A DNA stretch of 64,000 bases from Corylus avellana (taxonomy: Eukaryota > Streptophyta > Magnoliopsida > Fagales > Betulaceae), in contig NC_081545.1 of NCBI RefSeq assembly GCF_901000735.1, positions 4,818,583 through 4,882,582 of the forward strand. Direction: 5' to 3'. The first letter of the stretch is position 1; every line of letters starts with the position of its first letter. The notes under the pieces are model-generated. The model worked only from the letters and a program-made list of their open reading frames with translations, ran no database searches and had not been told where the DNA came from. The position numbers were made by a program, and so were the translations under genes. Positions 10,356-20,267 of this stretch are shown here, in pieces.

Positions 10356-10418
10356 GCCCAGAAGAATGAGCTTCGTGATGAGAAGCAGAGGCTCAACGCG
10401 GACAAAGAGAAGTTGGAG
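10356..10418 (+). pseudogene. ILR3/bHLH105-type leucine-zipper exon fragment, unit A
   Basis: A 63-base exon follows a strong acceptor (TTTTCTTGTGCAG). It reads AQKNELRDEKQRLNADKEKL plus one Glu, the zipper part next to the basic helix-loop-helix of ILR3 (bHLH105) and its relatives, where the family has EKNELRDEKQRLK.EKEKLEQQ. Homology ends after the final Glu. The bHLH domain itself and the C-terminal exons were not found. The real factor regulates iron-deficiency genes and is a target of BTS, so its place next to BTS exons is striking. It is too short to act alone. Confidence 0.75.
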
Positions 10419-11285
10419 CCCAGTTGCTTAGAATTGAACACACCCAGGGTTTGCTTCATGTTACTTGTAACTTTGTAAGGCAAGTGTGTTTCTTTTATTA
10501 TGTTTTTTTATGTAATTGTTTTCAATTGCTTCTGTGTTTGTATCTTAGGGTCCGAGAGGTAAATAGGTGCAACATCTATGTATAGACAGTATAGTGACTA
10601 GAACTTCTTGTGGATTTCTACTGATGTTATGTACAATAAAATATGCTTGGTGTTGGGTTGGTTTCCAAATCTAGGAGGTGGAACAAGAGATAGAGGCAAA
10701 TCTTCTCTCCATTGTGATTAGAATTATGATGGCTGCTATATTATATGCTTTATGACTTCAAAAAATGCTACATTGTTTCAAGAAATAGGAATTCCTGGTA
10801 CATTGATTCAGAAATCATATTTTGGGTTAGATATAAAGTCAAATCCTTTAAGGGTTCCTAATTCTTCCGTTAATAGTTCTCCAGCTGATTCTTAGGATTT
10901 TTCTCAAGTAATTTTTTTAGTTTTTTTATCCCATGTTTGCCTCTTTGTAAACATTTTTTTGTGTAGGCCCTTATAGCTTTTAAGCCGTCTTGCTTTTGAG
11001 CAGTTGCTTATGAATATTTGCAGAAGACCTCGCGGAAAGAAGATTTGTTGGATTTTTTTTTTTTCCTTTTCTTTCTGACAAAGGAAAAAGAAATTCTAAC
11101 TGGGATTCATTTATTATATGCTTTTTCAGAGGTCGTTCGTTCTATTTTGAATTTGAAATTTACTCGTAATTTAATATTGAACACTTTTGTCATGAACTTG
11201 TCTACCAAATGCATCAGGTAAAATAAAAACTTGGTCACAGAAATCACTCAACAGCATTCCTCACGAAGAATTTATCTGATGATTG
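10419..11285. other. Noncoding region, no gene seen
   Basis: AT-rich DNA conserved between A, B, D' and C'. A T-rich tract lies at about 11048-11066. No coding region recognised. Confidence 0.5.
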
Positions 11286-12184
11286 TTATGCCTGAAGCAT
11301 CATCATTACGAAGCTGAAACCCATTAGGATACTGACAAGAAAACTGCCTTTGTGAGCTGATGAGGATGGCGGTTCAGTTGAAGATTCAGTCGAAGAGGTT
11401 CGAGTGGATTCAGTTGAAGGAATAATAGAGGATGATGCAGGACCATCCAAAGGCGAGTCAGATGGCGACGGAGGGAGCATTGTATTTGTAGGAGTGGATT
11501 CTGGGGCTTATGTTGGTGAGAAATCAAAAGTACTTTCTGGAGATGCTGATGATGCAAGAGTGTTTATCTCGACCTTCATTCCTTGGCGCTTTTGTTCCAC
11601 AGATGAAGGGGATGGCTGTGGTGCCACCATTGTAGGACTGAATTGCGTTACTCGCCTTGGAAACCTCAAGCACTGTTAGAGGCAGCACACACAGCAGCCA
11701 ACAGCAGCCGAACTCCCATGATTCAATCTACTTCCATGATTTGTGCCTCACTTCACTCCAGCATTCAAGGAACGCCTGCAGACCCACACAGCCGTATGTA
11801 TGTCCTCTCTTTTCCATTTTTTGCTTACTTGTGTCTTCCACTTATTAGCCTACTTAAAGAGCTGTAACCTCCTTTGGTTATAAATATAAGAACAACTTAT
11901 TGTTGTGGTTAATGAAACCAAAACAGGGTTTCCAGTATGCACCAACTTATTATTGTTGGTGCATACTGGAAAACTGTGAATTTAATTCAAATCATAACAA
12001 GCAGAATCATGTTTATATAGAAATAAAGTGATTGTTGGCATATAAAAGTGAGTCTGGTGGTTGTACTTGTATCCCACCCACCGTTTGGGCCTCGAACTAT
12101 ATATTTGTAATTTGCCGCCATGGCTAATTTGATTAGAGTGGCTCAAGTAGCCAAGCTCATCATTGTTTTTAGCATTAATGTCAT
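11286..12184 (-). pseudogene. Early nodulin-like (phytocyanin) pseudogene, copy A
   Basis: Read on the minus strand, exon 1 (12184 down to ~12040) gives a signal-peptide-like start and ANYKYIV.GPNGGWDTST, the N-terminus of a plastocyanin-like domain. A stop interrupts the signal region (SLAT then TGA). The second part (about 11679-11286) gives TVLEVSKASNAIQSYNGGTT, then after a frameshift GMKVEINTLASSASPEST. A Ser/Pro-rich region follows, with one TAA, and the end is SSSAHKGSFLVSILMGFSF, a hydrophobic tail typical of a GPI-anchor signal. The copper-site middle is missing. The functional family consists of GPI-anchored cell-surface arabinogalactan-type proteins. This copy is dead. Confidence 0.8.
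11929..11972. repeat. Perfect 17-bp inverted repeat unique to unit A
   Basis: Arms TTTCCAGTATGCACCAA (11929-11945) and its exact inverse (11956-11972) flank a 10-bp spacer. Unit B (31310-31360) and module D' (39945-39995) have unrelated left-arm sequence at this place but share the right arm, so the left arm in A looks newly templated from the right one. Confidence 0.8.
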
Positions 12185-12529
12185 TTTGGGCTAAAAAGTA
12201 ATAAAATTGAATACAAAAAGAAGGAAGGTTAATCACAGAGAAATGATTTGATGGGTTTTCAGTTTGAGCTAGGAATCATGTATGCATACAGGTAGAGTAG
12301 AGGGAAAAGGAGAGAACCCTTTGAGAATGAAGATAAGCTGTTTAGTTGTGTTTGGTCTTTGGAGTTGGTTCAAGTATCATGAAGATATGGCAATGACAGA
12401 TCAACTAACCCTCACTCTCTCTCTCTCTCCTTCGTCTACTACCATTTACCAGAAGGAACCCAACCTCAATACCCATCTCAGATTCAGAGTTTCCCAAGCT
12501 CAAATCTTTGGGAAAAAAAGAAAGAAGAA

Positions 12530-12880
12530 ATGTGTTATGTGGGTAAAGGTACAAAGATCTTCTTCATCTTCATTGTCACGGTGTTGGTGGTTCTCGGCCT
12601 TGTTATAGGATTTGGGCTTCTCCGCCACAGCCTCCAAAAGGCCCACAAATGCTCCGGCGACTCTTGCCACTCTTCTTCATCTTCTCTTCCGGTGGCTGTC
12701 CCCAACCCTAGCTTTACCCCACCAAGCTCACCTAACCCATATCCATGCCCTGACCCCAACATCTCCAACCAGCCCAGTCCACCTAACCCAAACCCAAGCC
12801 CAAGCTCACCTCCTACACCGGCAGCGCCAATTAATCAGCCGATTCCGGTGATGGCGACACCTGGACCTGTGCATGGTTAG
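12530..12880 (+). CDS. Small proline-rich single-pass membrane protein, copy A
   Basis: An intact 116-codon ORF. It starts MCYVGKGTKIFFIF, has one strong transmembrane segment at about residues 9-30, then a short Cys-containing stretch (HKCSGDSCHSSS). From residue ~58 it is a Pro/Ser/Asn-rich tail with PNP, PSP and PPSSP motifs, like hydroxyproline-rich wall proteins. The family is not one I can name. The start was chosen because the same ATG is kept at 31919 (B) and 40507 (D'). A CT repeat at ~12414-12430 lies upstream. It differs from copy B by three replacements (G7A, L40F, S100R approximately). It is the only member of the module without a disabling change, so it may be functional. Confidence 0.65.
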   Translation: MCYVGKGTKIFFIFIVTVLVVLGLVIGFGLLRHSLQKAHKCSGDSCHSSSSSLPVAVPNPSFTPPSSPNPYPCPDPNISNQPSPPNPNPSPSSPPTPAAPINQPIPVMATPGPVHG

Positions 12881-14115
12881 CTGCATCTTGCAAGGGTTGT
12901 TGTAGATATATATTTGTTATGGCATTGTTTTGCATTACATAATTTTGTTTAATTTTTATTCTTTTTACGGTTATCCCTGCAATTTTCTATAATTTTTTTA
13001 CCTTTTTATTGTTAGGGACTTCAGTTATCATTGCTTGCTGCATTTTATTTTCTTACTTGCCGTAATTATGGTCCAGTTTGGAATAAAAGAGCACAATGAA
13101 ACAATTACTCTTATTAGTTGAAATTGCTACATTAATCTTATTAGATGAAAGTTAGATAGAATTAGTGTCTCACATTTCTAATCAATTTAACAGACTACAT
13201 TGTAATAATTTCATTGAATTCAATTTAAATCAAAATTTTGTGATGTGGCCCTCCTCATTCAGTAGTTGGGACTCTTAAAATTCCTCATATGAGATTACTG
13301 TGAAAAGGTGGAAACAACGAAACAATTATCTCATATAATAGTTTCCTTTACTAGTTTGTGATTGGTTTGTTGTGCATAGTTTGATCTAAGGTTAAGAAGA
13401 CATGATGCAACAAATAACAAGGAAGTGTATTTGGAGGTTTTCCCGCTAATATTATTTCTTGCACCCGACTACCTTATGTGTAAAGTCTCATGTTAGGCAT
13501 TATGGAGACAGTTAGTGGCGTGACTTACGATGGAATTCAATGCAAAATTGTTTAAAAGTTTTTGGGTTGGTTGGTTGATCGATGAACTAAGCATTAGGTC
13601 CACGGCCCAACAATAAGGTTGGACCATAATAGAAATATAATCCCATCAAATACTTCAATATAACATTGTAGTTGGTTGGTTAAAAGTCTTAGAGAGATTC
13701 CATGTAGCAAATGTTAAGAGACGTGCCTTCTCATCTAAGCGAACAATTAGTTATGATGTAAGTGAAATTTTTTGATGAATCTTATTTACTATTGTTTTTT
13801 TTATTTTTTTATTTAAGGAGAAAATAATTAGGTGAATGGATATATCTAATATATGGTAAAAACTAAAAAGGACTAGGTGGTAAAAAGCCTTACCAGCAAT
13901 TATACTTCCTACTAGAATTGGGCAAATGCAAACGACTGGAATGGGGATAAGAAGTGTGCTATACACATTCTCGTAAGCATTGAGTCTCTAACCACAATGA
14001 AAATTACCATTAGATAAAATAATAAATTAAAGTACATGTAGCATCTAATAGTGATAGCTAAAGTGACGTCTAATTTTATAATTTTACAATTTTACAATTT
14101 GAGTTGAGTGGTTGC
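12881..14115. other. Intergenic DNA, no gene seen
   Basis: AT-rich DNA nearly identical to 32270-33500 of unit B. No ORF or RNA gene recognised. Confidence 0.6.
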
Positions 14116-14129
14116 CCTACAACTACAAG
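14116..14129. other. hAT excision footprint
   Basis: Unit A reads CCTACAA directly followed by CTACAAG. Unit B has a 446-bp hAT-like element at this point, flanked by CCTATAAG and CCTACAAG. Two imperfect copies of an 8-bp target site lacking the two inner bases is the classic scar left by hAT excision. Confidence 0.8.
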
Positions 14130-15145
14130 GTCGGAAAGGTTGAGAATCCAAGACAGTTTATGCCTACTTTCAGACGATCAAAGTTATCCTGGGAGGGGAT
14201 GTCATGTTGCTTTCTCCTTTTCAAATCATCTGTAATTTTCTTGTCTCTATACTTGGATAGTGGGAATCGGAGAAAAATAGAGAAAGTCCTTTGCCCAAGG
14301 AAAAGATAAATGGAGAAAGTTCTCCATTGTAGGGGATCTTGATCGGAAAAGACTACAATAAAAGACCTTATCATATTTTATTTAATTAGAAAAGAAAAGA
14401 AAAAGAAAAATTACTGATTTATCTTGAAGCCTTTACGAATGTAGTCGTACTAAACAAATAAATCCTTAGATATCATCAAGATTTATGGGATGAGCTATAT
14501 CTGTTTAAAATTATCTTTATCATTAATTTAACAAGTCAGATACAAACCCGAATTGACTTCATATCCAATCGGCAATTGACATGTGGTATAACTAATGACT
14601 TAGGTTTGCTGCCCTTATGAAATTGTAGTTTTATCCCTCAAATAAAAAATAAAAAAAAAGTAAGATTTAAAAATAAAAAATAATAAAAACAAAAAAAAGT
14701 CACCCCTCACTGATCTCTTGGATACGGAAAGTATCATGAAGATTTATGAGATGACTATTCATTCAAAATGGTCCTTGTTATCCAACCATTTGACGAAAAC
14801 TGTTTAATGCAAACTTCAGTTCATATAACGACCGCTTTGGTTCTCTTAATGGGGGTCAACTTATTGACCAATTTCCGTTGGTTACTCGGTTCTTTCCTTG
14901 TTGCTGTTGTTGGACCGTTTTCTGGTTGTATCGATATGGTACTCTATCCTCCCAAAGTTTCACCCATTTTTTAATTTGACTTTTAATGTTTTAAAATTTA
15001 CAATTTACCTCAACAAAATTTCAAATTTTATCAATGTAGCCCATTTGTTAATCACCATCGTCTTCTCTGACGGAAATTTAATCACGTGCAGTGCACATGC
15101 AGTTTTTTCCGTGAAACTTCTCAAGACCCTTGGCTATTTATAGCC
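14130..15145. other. Intergenic DNA, no gene seen
   Basis: AT-rich DNA shared with unit B (33963-34945). Small ORFs (for example 14768-14974) are not conserved in length between A and B and look random. Confidence 0.55.
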
Positions 15146-15440
15146 AAAGTTAGAACCATCTAGATGATGATCTTAGCCCCCAAGTTAGAATCTTCTAGAT
15201 GAATGAACTTGGCCTCCAAGGTAGAACCATCTAGATGATGAAGACAAATTGAGAACCTTCTAGATGGATAGAGATTCATCTAGATAAATCTTGAAGAGAA
15301 CCTTCTAGATGGATGGAAAACTATCTAGATAAATCTTGAAGGGAACCTTCTAGATGGATGGAGAACCATCTAGAATAATCTTTGTAAAGAACCTTCTAGA
15401 TGGATGGAAAACCATCTAAATAAATCTTTGTAGGACTTGC
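15146..15440. repeat. Hairpin minisatellite, unit A
   Basis: Tandem units of about 46-47 bp, each holding TCTAGATGG and, a few bases on, CCATCTAGA, so each unit is itself an inverted repeat. Four good units (from about 15251) follow two or three degenerate ones. Unit B has five good units. The array abuts the LRR tail. Confidence 0.85.
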
Positions 15441-15489
15441 TCCATTTTGTTTAATCAAAATGTTATCTTAAGTAGGGAAAAACCTTGTT

Positions 15490-15915
15490 GGCAGCCAACA
15501 TGAAGAACTGTGGATTGAAGACTGCATGGAACTTATCAGCAATGAGGATGACGAGGGTGCACATTGCCTTGGACCCACAGCACTTCGTCAACTACGGATA
15601 TCAAAAGTTATAAGCTTGGTGTCTCTCCCAGCGGAGATTAGACATGTTACCACTTTGCAATCTCTTTTCATTAATGACTGCCCTAGTTTGGTGTCTTTAC
15701 CAGAGTGGATAGGTGACCTCAATTCCCTTCGGAGGCTTTACATTGAGAACTGCCCTGGACTGATATCATTGCCTGAAGGTATTCGCCGCCTCACCTCTTT
15801 ACGTGAATTGAGTATTGTGGAGTGTCCTCACTTGGAGAAAAGATGTGAACGAGGAACAGGAGAGGATTGGCCAAAAATTGCTCACGTCCCACACTTTTCG
15901 AATCAGAGGTTTTGA
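15490..15915 (+). pseudogene. Orphan C-terminal LRR tail of a CNL, unit A
   Basis: An open frame reads EELWIEDCMELISNED, then LRRs with LVSLPEWIGDL and LISLPEGI, and ends ECPHLEKRCERGTGEDWPKI, the standard C-terminus of RGA-type CNLs. In copy C the same block is joined directly to the rest of the LRR. Here it lies 9.3 kb behind the CNL, separated by the BTS/ILR3/phytocyanin module, with no start or NBS of its own. It is best read as the tail of a second, otherwise lost CNL, or of the same gene pushed apart. The stop at 15913 is intact. Confidence 0.8.
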
Positions 15916-16489
15916 GTCACCAATTAGACGGTAATTTTCTTCTTCTTCTTCTTCTTCTTGTTCATCTCGTTTTACTCTGTTAGGATTTTGATATATATTA
16001 TTTGATTTCGTATGTAGAACCAACTGTAGCATGGAACAAAAAAAAAAAGGATTTAAGAATAGACAATCAGATTTGCGCAAAGCTCTCAAATTTTCAGTAT
16101 TGTTTCCTATCTGTCACCTCAATGGCATTCCTACGTACCTAATACATTGTTTCTTTTTTTTTTTGTTTTTTAAATGTTTCTTGCATTTCCATTTGAAATT
16201 TATATTCTACAAATGGTAGCATCACATATTGGATAAACCACTTATGATAGACCAGGAAAGTCTTTCCCGTCTCAAATTTTCATAAAAACTCATTGAAAAT
16301 TTTGTGCAACTCTGGGTTTTCTCATAATCAAATGCATATTTAGACAGATTCTTTTTATTATGATTGTAACTGGAATCTAAATGCAACTCTCTTTGTTCAT
16401 GGATTGATTTTACCTTTTTACTGTTTTCGTTGGAAAGTTTTGAGTTTTTGTTGAGTTTATTATTTGGTTTTTTGATGGTCAGGAGAGAC
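15916..16489. other. CNL 3' flank with (CTT)n microsatellite
   Basis: Contains a CTT repeat (15938-15958) and sequence homologous to 6107-6720. It ends where the copia LTR starts; unit B continues uninterrupted at 36335. Confidence 0.7.
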
Positions 16490-16782
16490 TGTAATTTTAC
16501 AATAAAGAGATAATTCTTTTATTCAATGATGAATATTGTCATGTACATGGATATATATAAACAGAGTGTGTACAAAGTAGCCGTTGGTTTTCTAGAGAAT
16601 TTCCTTGTACAGCTTGATATGTCTTTCCTTATTTTCACCCATGCTTTGATTGTATTTCCTTAAGTCTTGGTGTATGATATTTCTCTGATTGATTGGGCGT
16701 GTCTGATGGGATATTTCCTTCTTGATGCAGCACCATATCTTCATGAGCTGTAGAGGAGTGAGTCACGGCTGATTGGTTAACA
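16490..16782 (-). repeat. 3' LTR of a Ty1/copia element
   Basis: On the minus strand this 293-bp block begins TGTTAACCAATCAGCC directly after a polypurine tract (AGGGGGG) and ends TAAAATTACA, giving TG...CA termini. The left flank GAGAC equals the uninterrupted sequence of unit B at 36330-36334, which fixes the insertion point. The 5' LTR is not present in the window. Confidence 0.85.
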
Positions 16783-19700
16783 GCCCCCCTAAAACTGATG
16801 GGGGGAAGACACACCATCAATTTTCCTTTGAGAAAGTTGAAGCGAAGAGAGGATAAACCTTTGGTAAAAATATCCGCGACTTGATCAACGGTGGAGATAA
16901 ATTTCAACTGAACATCTTTATTGGCTACTTTCTCACGGATAAAATGAACATCGACCTCAATGTGTTTCGTACGAGCGTGGAAGATCGGATTAAAGGCCAA
17001 AGCAAGCGCTCCAATATTATCACACCAGACTATGGGGCGAGACAAGAGGGGGAGGTGTAAGTCTTGGAACAGCATACGAAGCTAATAGAGTTCAGCCACT
17101 GTCATTGCCAAAGCCCGATATTCAGCTTCGGTGCTACTGTGAGAGACAGTAGGTTGCTTTTTGGCAGCCTAAGAAACAAGACATGGACCTAAGAAAACAC
17201 CATAGCCCGTCGTGGAGCGGCGATCATCCGGGTCACCAGCCCAGTCTGAATCGCTGTAGGCATGAAGGTCAAGAGAACCACGTGTAAAGTAGAGGCCATG
17301 GTCCACCGTGCCTTTGAGGTAGCGAAGGACACGTTTAGCCGAAGTCCAGTGAGCTATAGTGGGAGCATGAAGGTGTTGGCAGAGCTGGTTTACCAAGTAG
17401 GCAATTTCAGGTCGTGTGAGGGTGCAATATTGCAAGGCACCCACGACACTGCGATATTCACTAACCTCGGTGAGAGGTTCCCCAGACAAAGAAGATAACG
17501 TGCTGCCTAATACACATGGAGCAGCATATGGTTTTGCACCAACCATACGTGCACGATGGAGGACATCCAATATATATTTGCTTTGGCGAAGGTGAAGACC
17601 GTGAGCTGTTCGGGTTACCTGAATACCAAGAAAATATCCAAGTGGGCCAAGATCCTTCAATGCAAATTCTTCTTGAAGGCGTTTGATGAGGGAGGCCAAC
17701 AGGTTGCTATGTGTTCCTGTCAAGATAATATCGTCAACAAAAACAAGTAAGAACAAATGAACACCATGTTTATGATAAATAAATAAAGAAGTATCCATAG
17801 AGGAGGCCGTGAAGTCCAGTTCAAGGAGACACTGAGACAGCCGATGAAACCAGGCCCTTGGTGCTTGTTTGAGGCCATATAAGGACTTGTATAGCCGGCA
17901 AACATGGTGGGGAAGCATGGGATCAACAAAGCCTTGGGGCTGCTCCATATAGACTTCTTCAAGGAGTTTGCCGTGTAAGAAGGCGTTGGAAACATCTAGT
18001 TGACGGAGGGGCCAGCCAAAGTGAACGGCAAGTGCGAGGAGGACACAGACAGTAGCTGGTTTGATTACGGGGCTGAACGTCTCTGAAAAATCAACTCCAG
18101 AAATTTGATCAAAGCCTTTTGCGACCAAGCGGGCTTTATACTGATCAATACTACCATCGGCATGTTGCTTCAACTTGTAGACCCATTTGTTACGAATGAC
18201 ATTCTTATGGGCAGGCTGTGGAACTAAACTCCACGTATGGTTGGCTAACAATGCATCAACTTCATGACCCATGGCTTGGCGCCATTGAGCTGAGGTAACG
18301 GCTTGGGAGTAACATGTGGGTTCAGGAACAAGGACACTATTAAGGGCTTGTAGAGGATGTTTGGTTGTGTAAAAAAGTTTGAAATTGGGGAATTCTTTGG
18401 GTTTGAGAGAACCCGTTTGAGCACGGGTGAGCATACGGGTAGGAGGGTGTGGAGGAGAAGTGAGAGTGGAAAGATGAGGTGGGACCAAATCAGGAGACGT
18501 TGTGGAAGAGACGGGAGAAGCAAGCAAGCTGGGCGTGGCTTGTGTTGAGTTTGGAGTACCTGAAAGAGGAGGAGAATTGAGTGCCGAAATTTCTGGAGAT
18601 GAGATAAGGCGTGAATTGGGGGATTGGATGAGGGGAATATCCAGATTTTTAGGGATATTGATAGGTGTAGGAGCTTCATGGATATTGACAGGTGTAGGAT
18701 TTAAATCAAGGGATGTGTGGTTTGGAGAGATCACAGGTGCATTAATTAAGGGAGAGGTGGATGTGGCTGGAATGGACAGCAAAGAGTGGGTAGGAGATGT
18801 GGCATTAGAGTGGGCAAGTGGTGGGATTTCTGGAATTAATGGAGATGGGGTTGTTGCTGGAATGGACAGCAAAGAGGGCTGAGAAAACGTGGCACTTGAT
18901 TGAGGAGATGAGGGGTGACCGGGAAAATTTTTCTCATCAAAGATAACATTGCGTGACAAATAAGTCTTTTTGGAGACTGGGTCGTAGCAACGATACCCTT
19001 TGTGTTGGGGAGAATAACCAAGAAAGAGGCAAACTTTGCTGCGAAAGGCAAGTTTGTGAGACGAATAAGGACGGAGAAGGGGATAACAAACACAACCAAA
19101 GCTTTTTAAGTGAGAATAATCCGGAGGGTGTTTAAACAATTTACCATAAGGCGAGTTATTGTTTAAGATGGGTGTTGGGAGATGATTTATAAGGAAAATG
19201 GCTGTGAGAAAAGCATCGACCCAAAACGTGGAAGGAAGACGTGATTGAGCAAGAAGGGATAACCCAATATCCATAATGTGTCTATGTTTTCTCTCAGCAA
19301 CCCCGTTTTGTTGAGAAGTGTAAGGACATGTGAGTCGATGTAAAATACCATTGGTGTCAAGAAATGAAATAAACTGTTTTGATATATATTCGCCGCTATA
19401 ATCCGTTTGAAATTTTTTAATGCGACAAGAGAAAAGATTTTCCACCAAAGTTTTAAATTTAACAAAGCAAGAAAAAACATCACTTTTATTGAAAAGAGGG
19501 TACAACCATGTGAAACGTGAATAGTCATCGACAAATATGACATAATATCGACTACCACTATGGGAAACAATAGGAGAAACCCATGCATCTGAGTGAATGA
19601 GTTCAAGAGGACAAGTAGAAATTCTAGAGGAATCGGAAAATGGTAGCTGTTTGGTCTTTCCAAGTTGACAATGAGAGCATACATGATCAAGTGTGAGAGA

Positions 19701-20167
19701 TCCAGCCACGGGAAGTTGAAAAGAGGAGACAATCCGCTTGGTTATTTGAGAGGAAGGATGGCCCAATCTTGCATGCCAAATATCCAGAGACGTTTTGACA
19801 CCGAAAAGAGCAACACAGGCACGAAATTTATTGATAGAATTTTTATTGATGTGAATGGGATAAAGTCCCCCTTCACTGAGACCCTCCAGAAGTGTGATGC
19901 CGGTTTTGTTGTCCTTGATGAAATAATGAGAACCGGTTAGAATGAAGAAACAAGCATTATCTATGCAAAATTGATTAATGGAAAGCAGATTAGCCATGGC
20001 TGAGGGACAGTGAAGAACATGTTTTAAATGTAGAGAGGATGAAGTTTGGAAAGTGAGAGAACCTTTATTTTGAATGGGTAACCCAGAGCCATTACCAACA
20101 GCTATGGTTTCGTCACCACCATAGGGTTCATGACGAGACAAGTTGGCGACGTCGTTGGTGACATGGT
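16635..20167 (-). mobile_element. Ty1/copia retrotransposon pol, Ale-type, 5'-truncated by a gap
   Basis: A minus-strand polyprotein. In order it has a protease end (HVTND), the GAG-pre-integrase zinc motif (WHARLGHPS with CSHCQLGK), the integrase core with its DDE acids (LIHSDAW, FQTDYSGEY, NGVAERKHR), reverse transcriptase (NKWVYKLK, QLDVSNAFLHGKL, FVDDIILTG) and RNase H (YSDSDWAGDPDDRRST). The motif set and short LTR fit the Ale/Retrofit lineage. The frame is open from the gap to 17169. It then has two in-frame TAG codons, at 17169-17171 and just before 17075, both in RNase H and the first replacing a Trp. gag and the 5' LTR are missing behind the gap. It is fairly young but inactive. Confidence 0.92.
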
Positions 20168-20267
20168 NNNNNNNNNNNNNNNNNNNNNNNNNNNNNNNNN
20201 NNNNNNNNNNNNNNNNNNNNNNNNNNNNNNNNNNNNNNNNNNNNNNNNNNNNNNNNNNNNNNNNNNN
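20168..20267. other. Assembly gap, 100 N
   Basis: Standard 100-N scaffold gap inside the copia element. The sequence to the right need not be the rest of that element. Confidence 0.99.

Noticed and set aside
11404..11679. 91-codon plus-strand ORF
   Set aside because: Antisense shadow of the phytocyanin pseudogene C-terminal region, which has recognisable family motifs on the minus strand.
15146..15440. CRISPR-like regularly spaced repeat
   Set aside because: A eukaryotic tandem minisatellite without unique spacers, in a plant genome.
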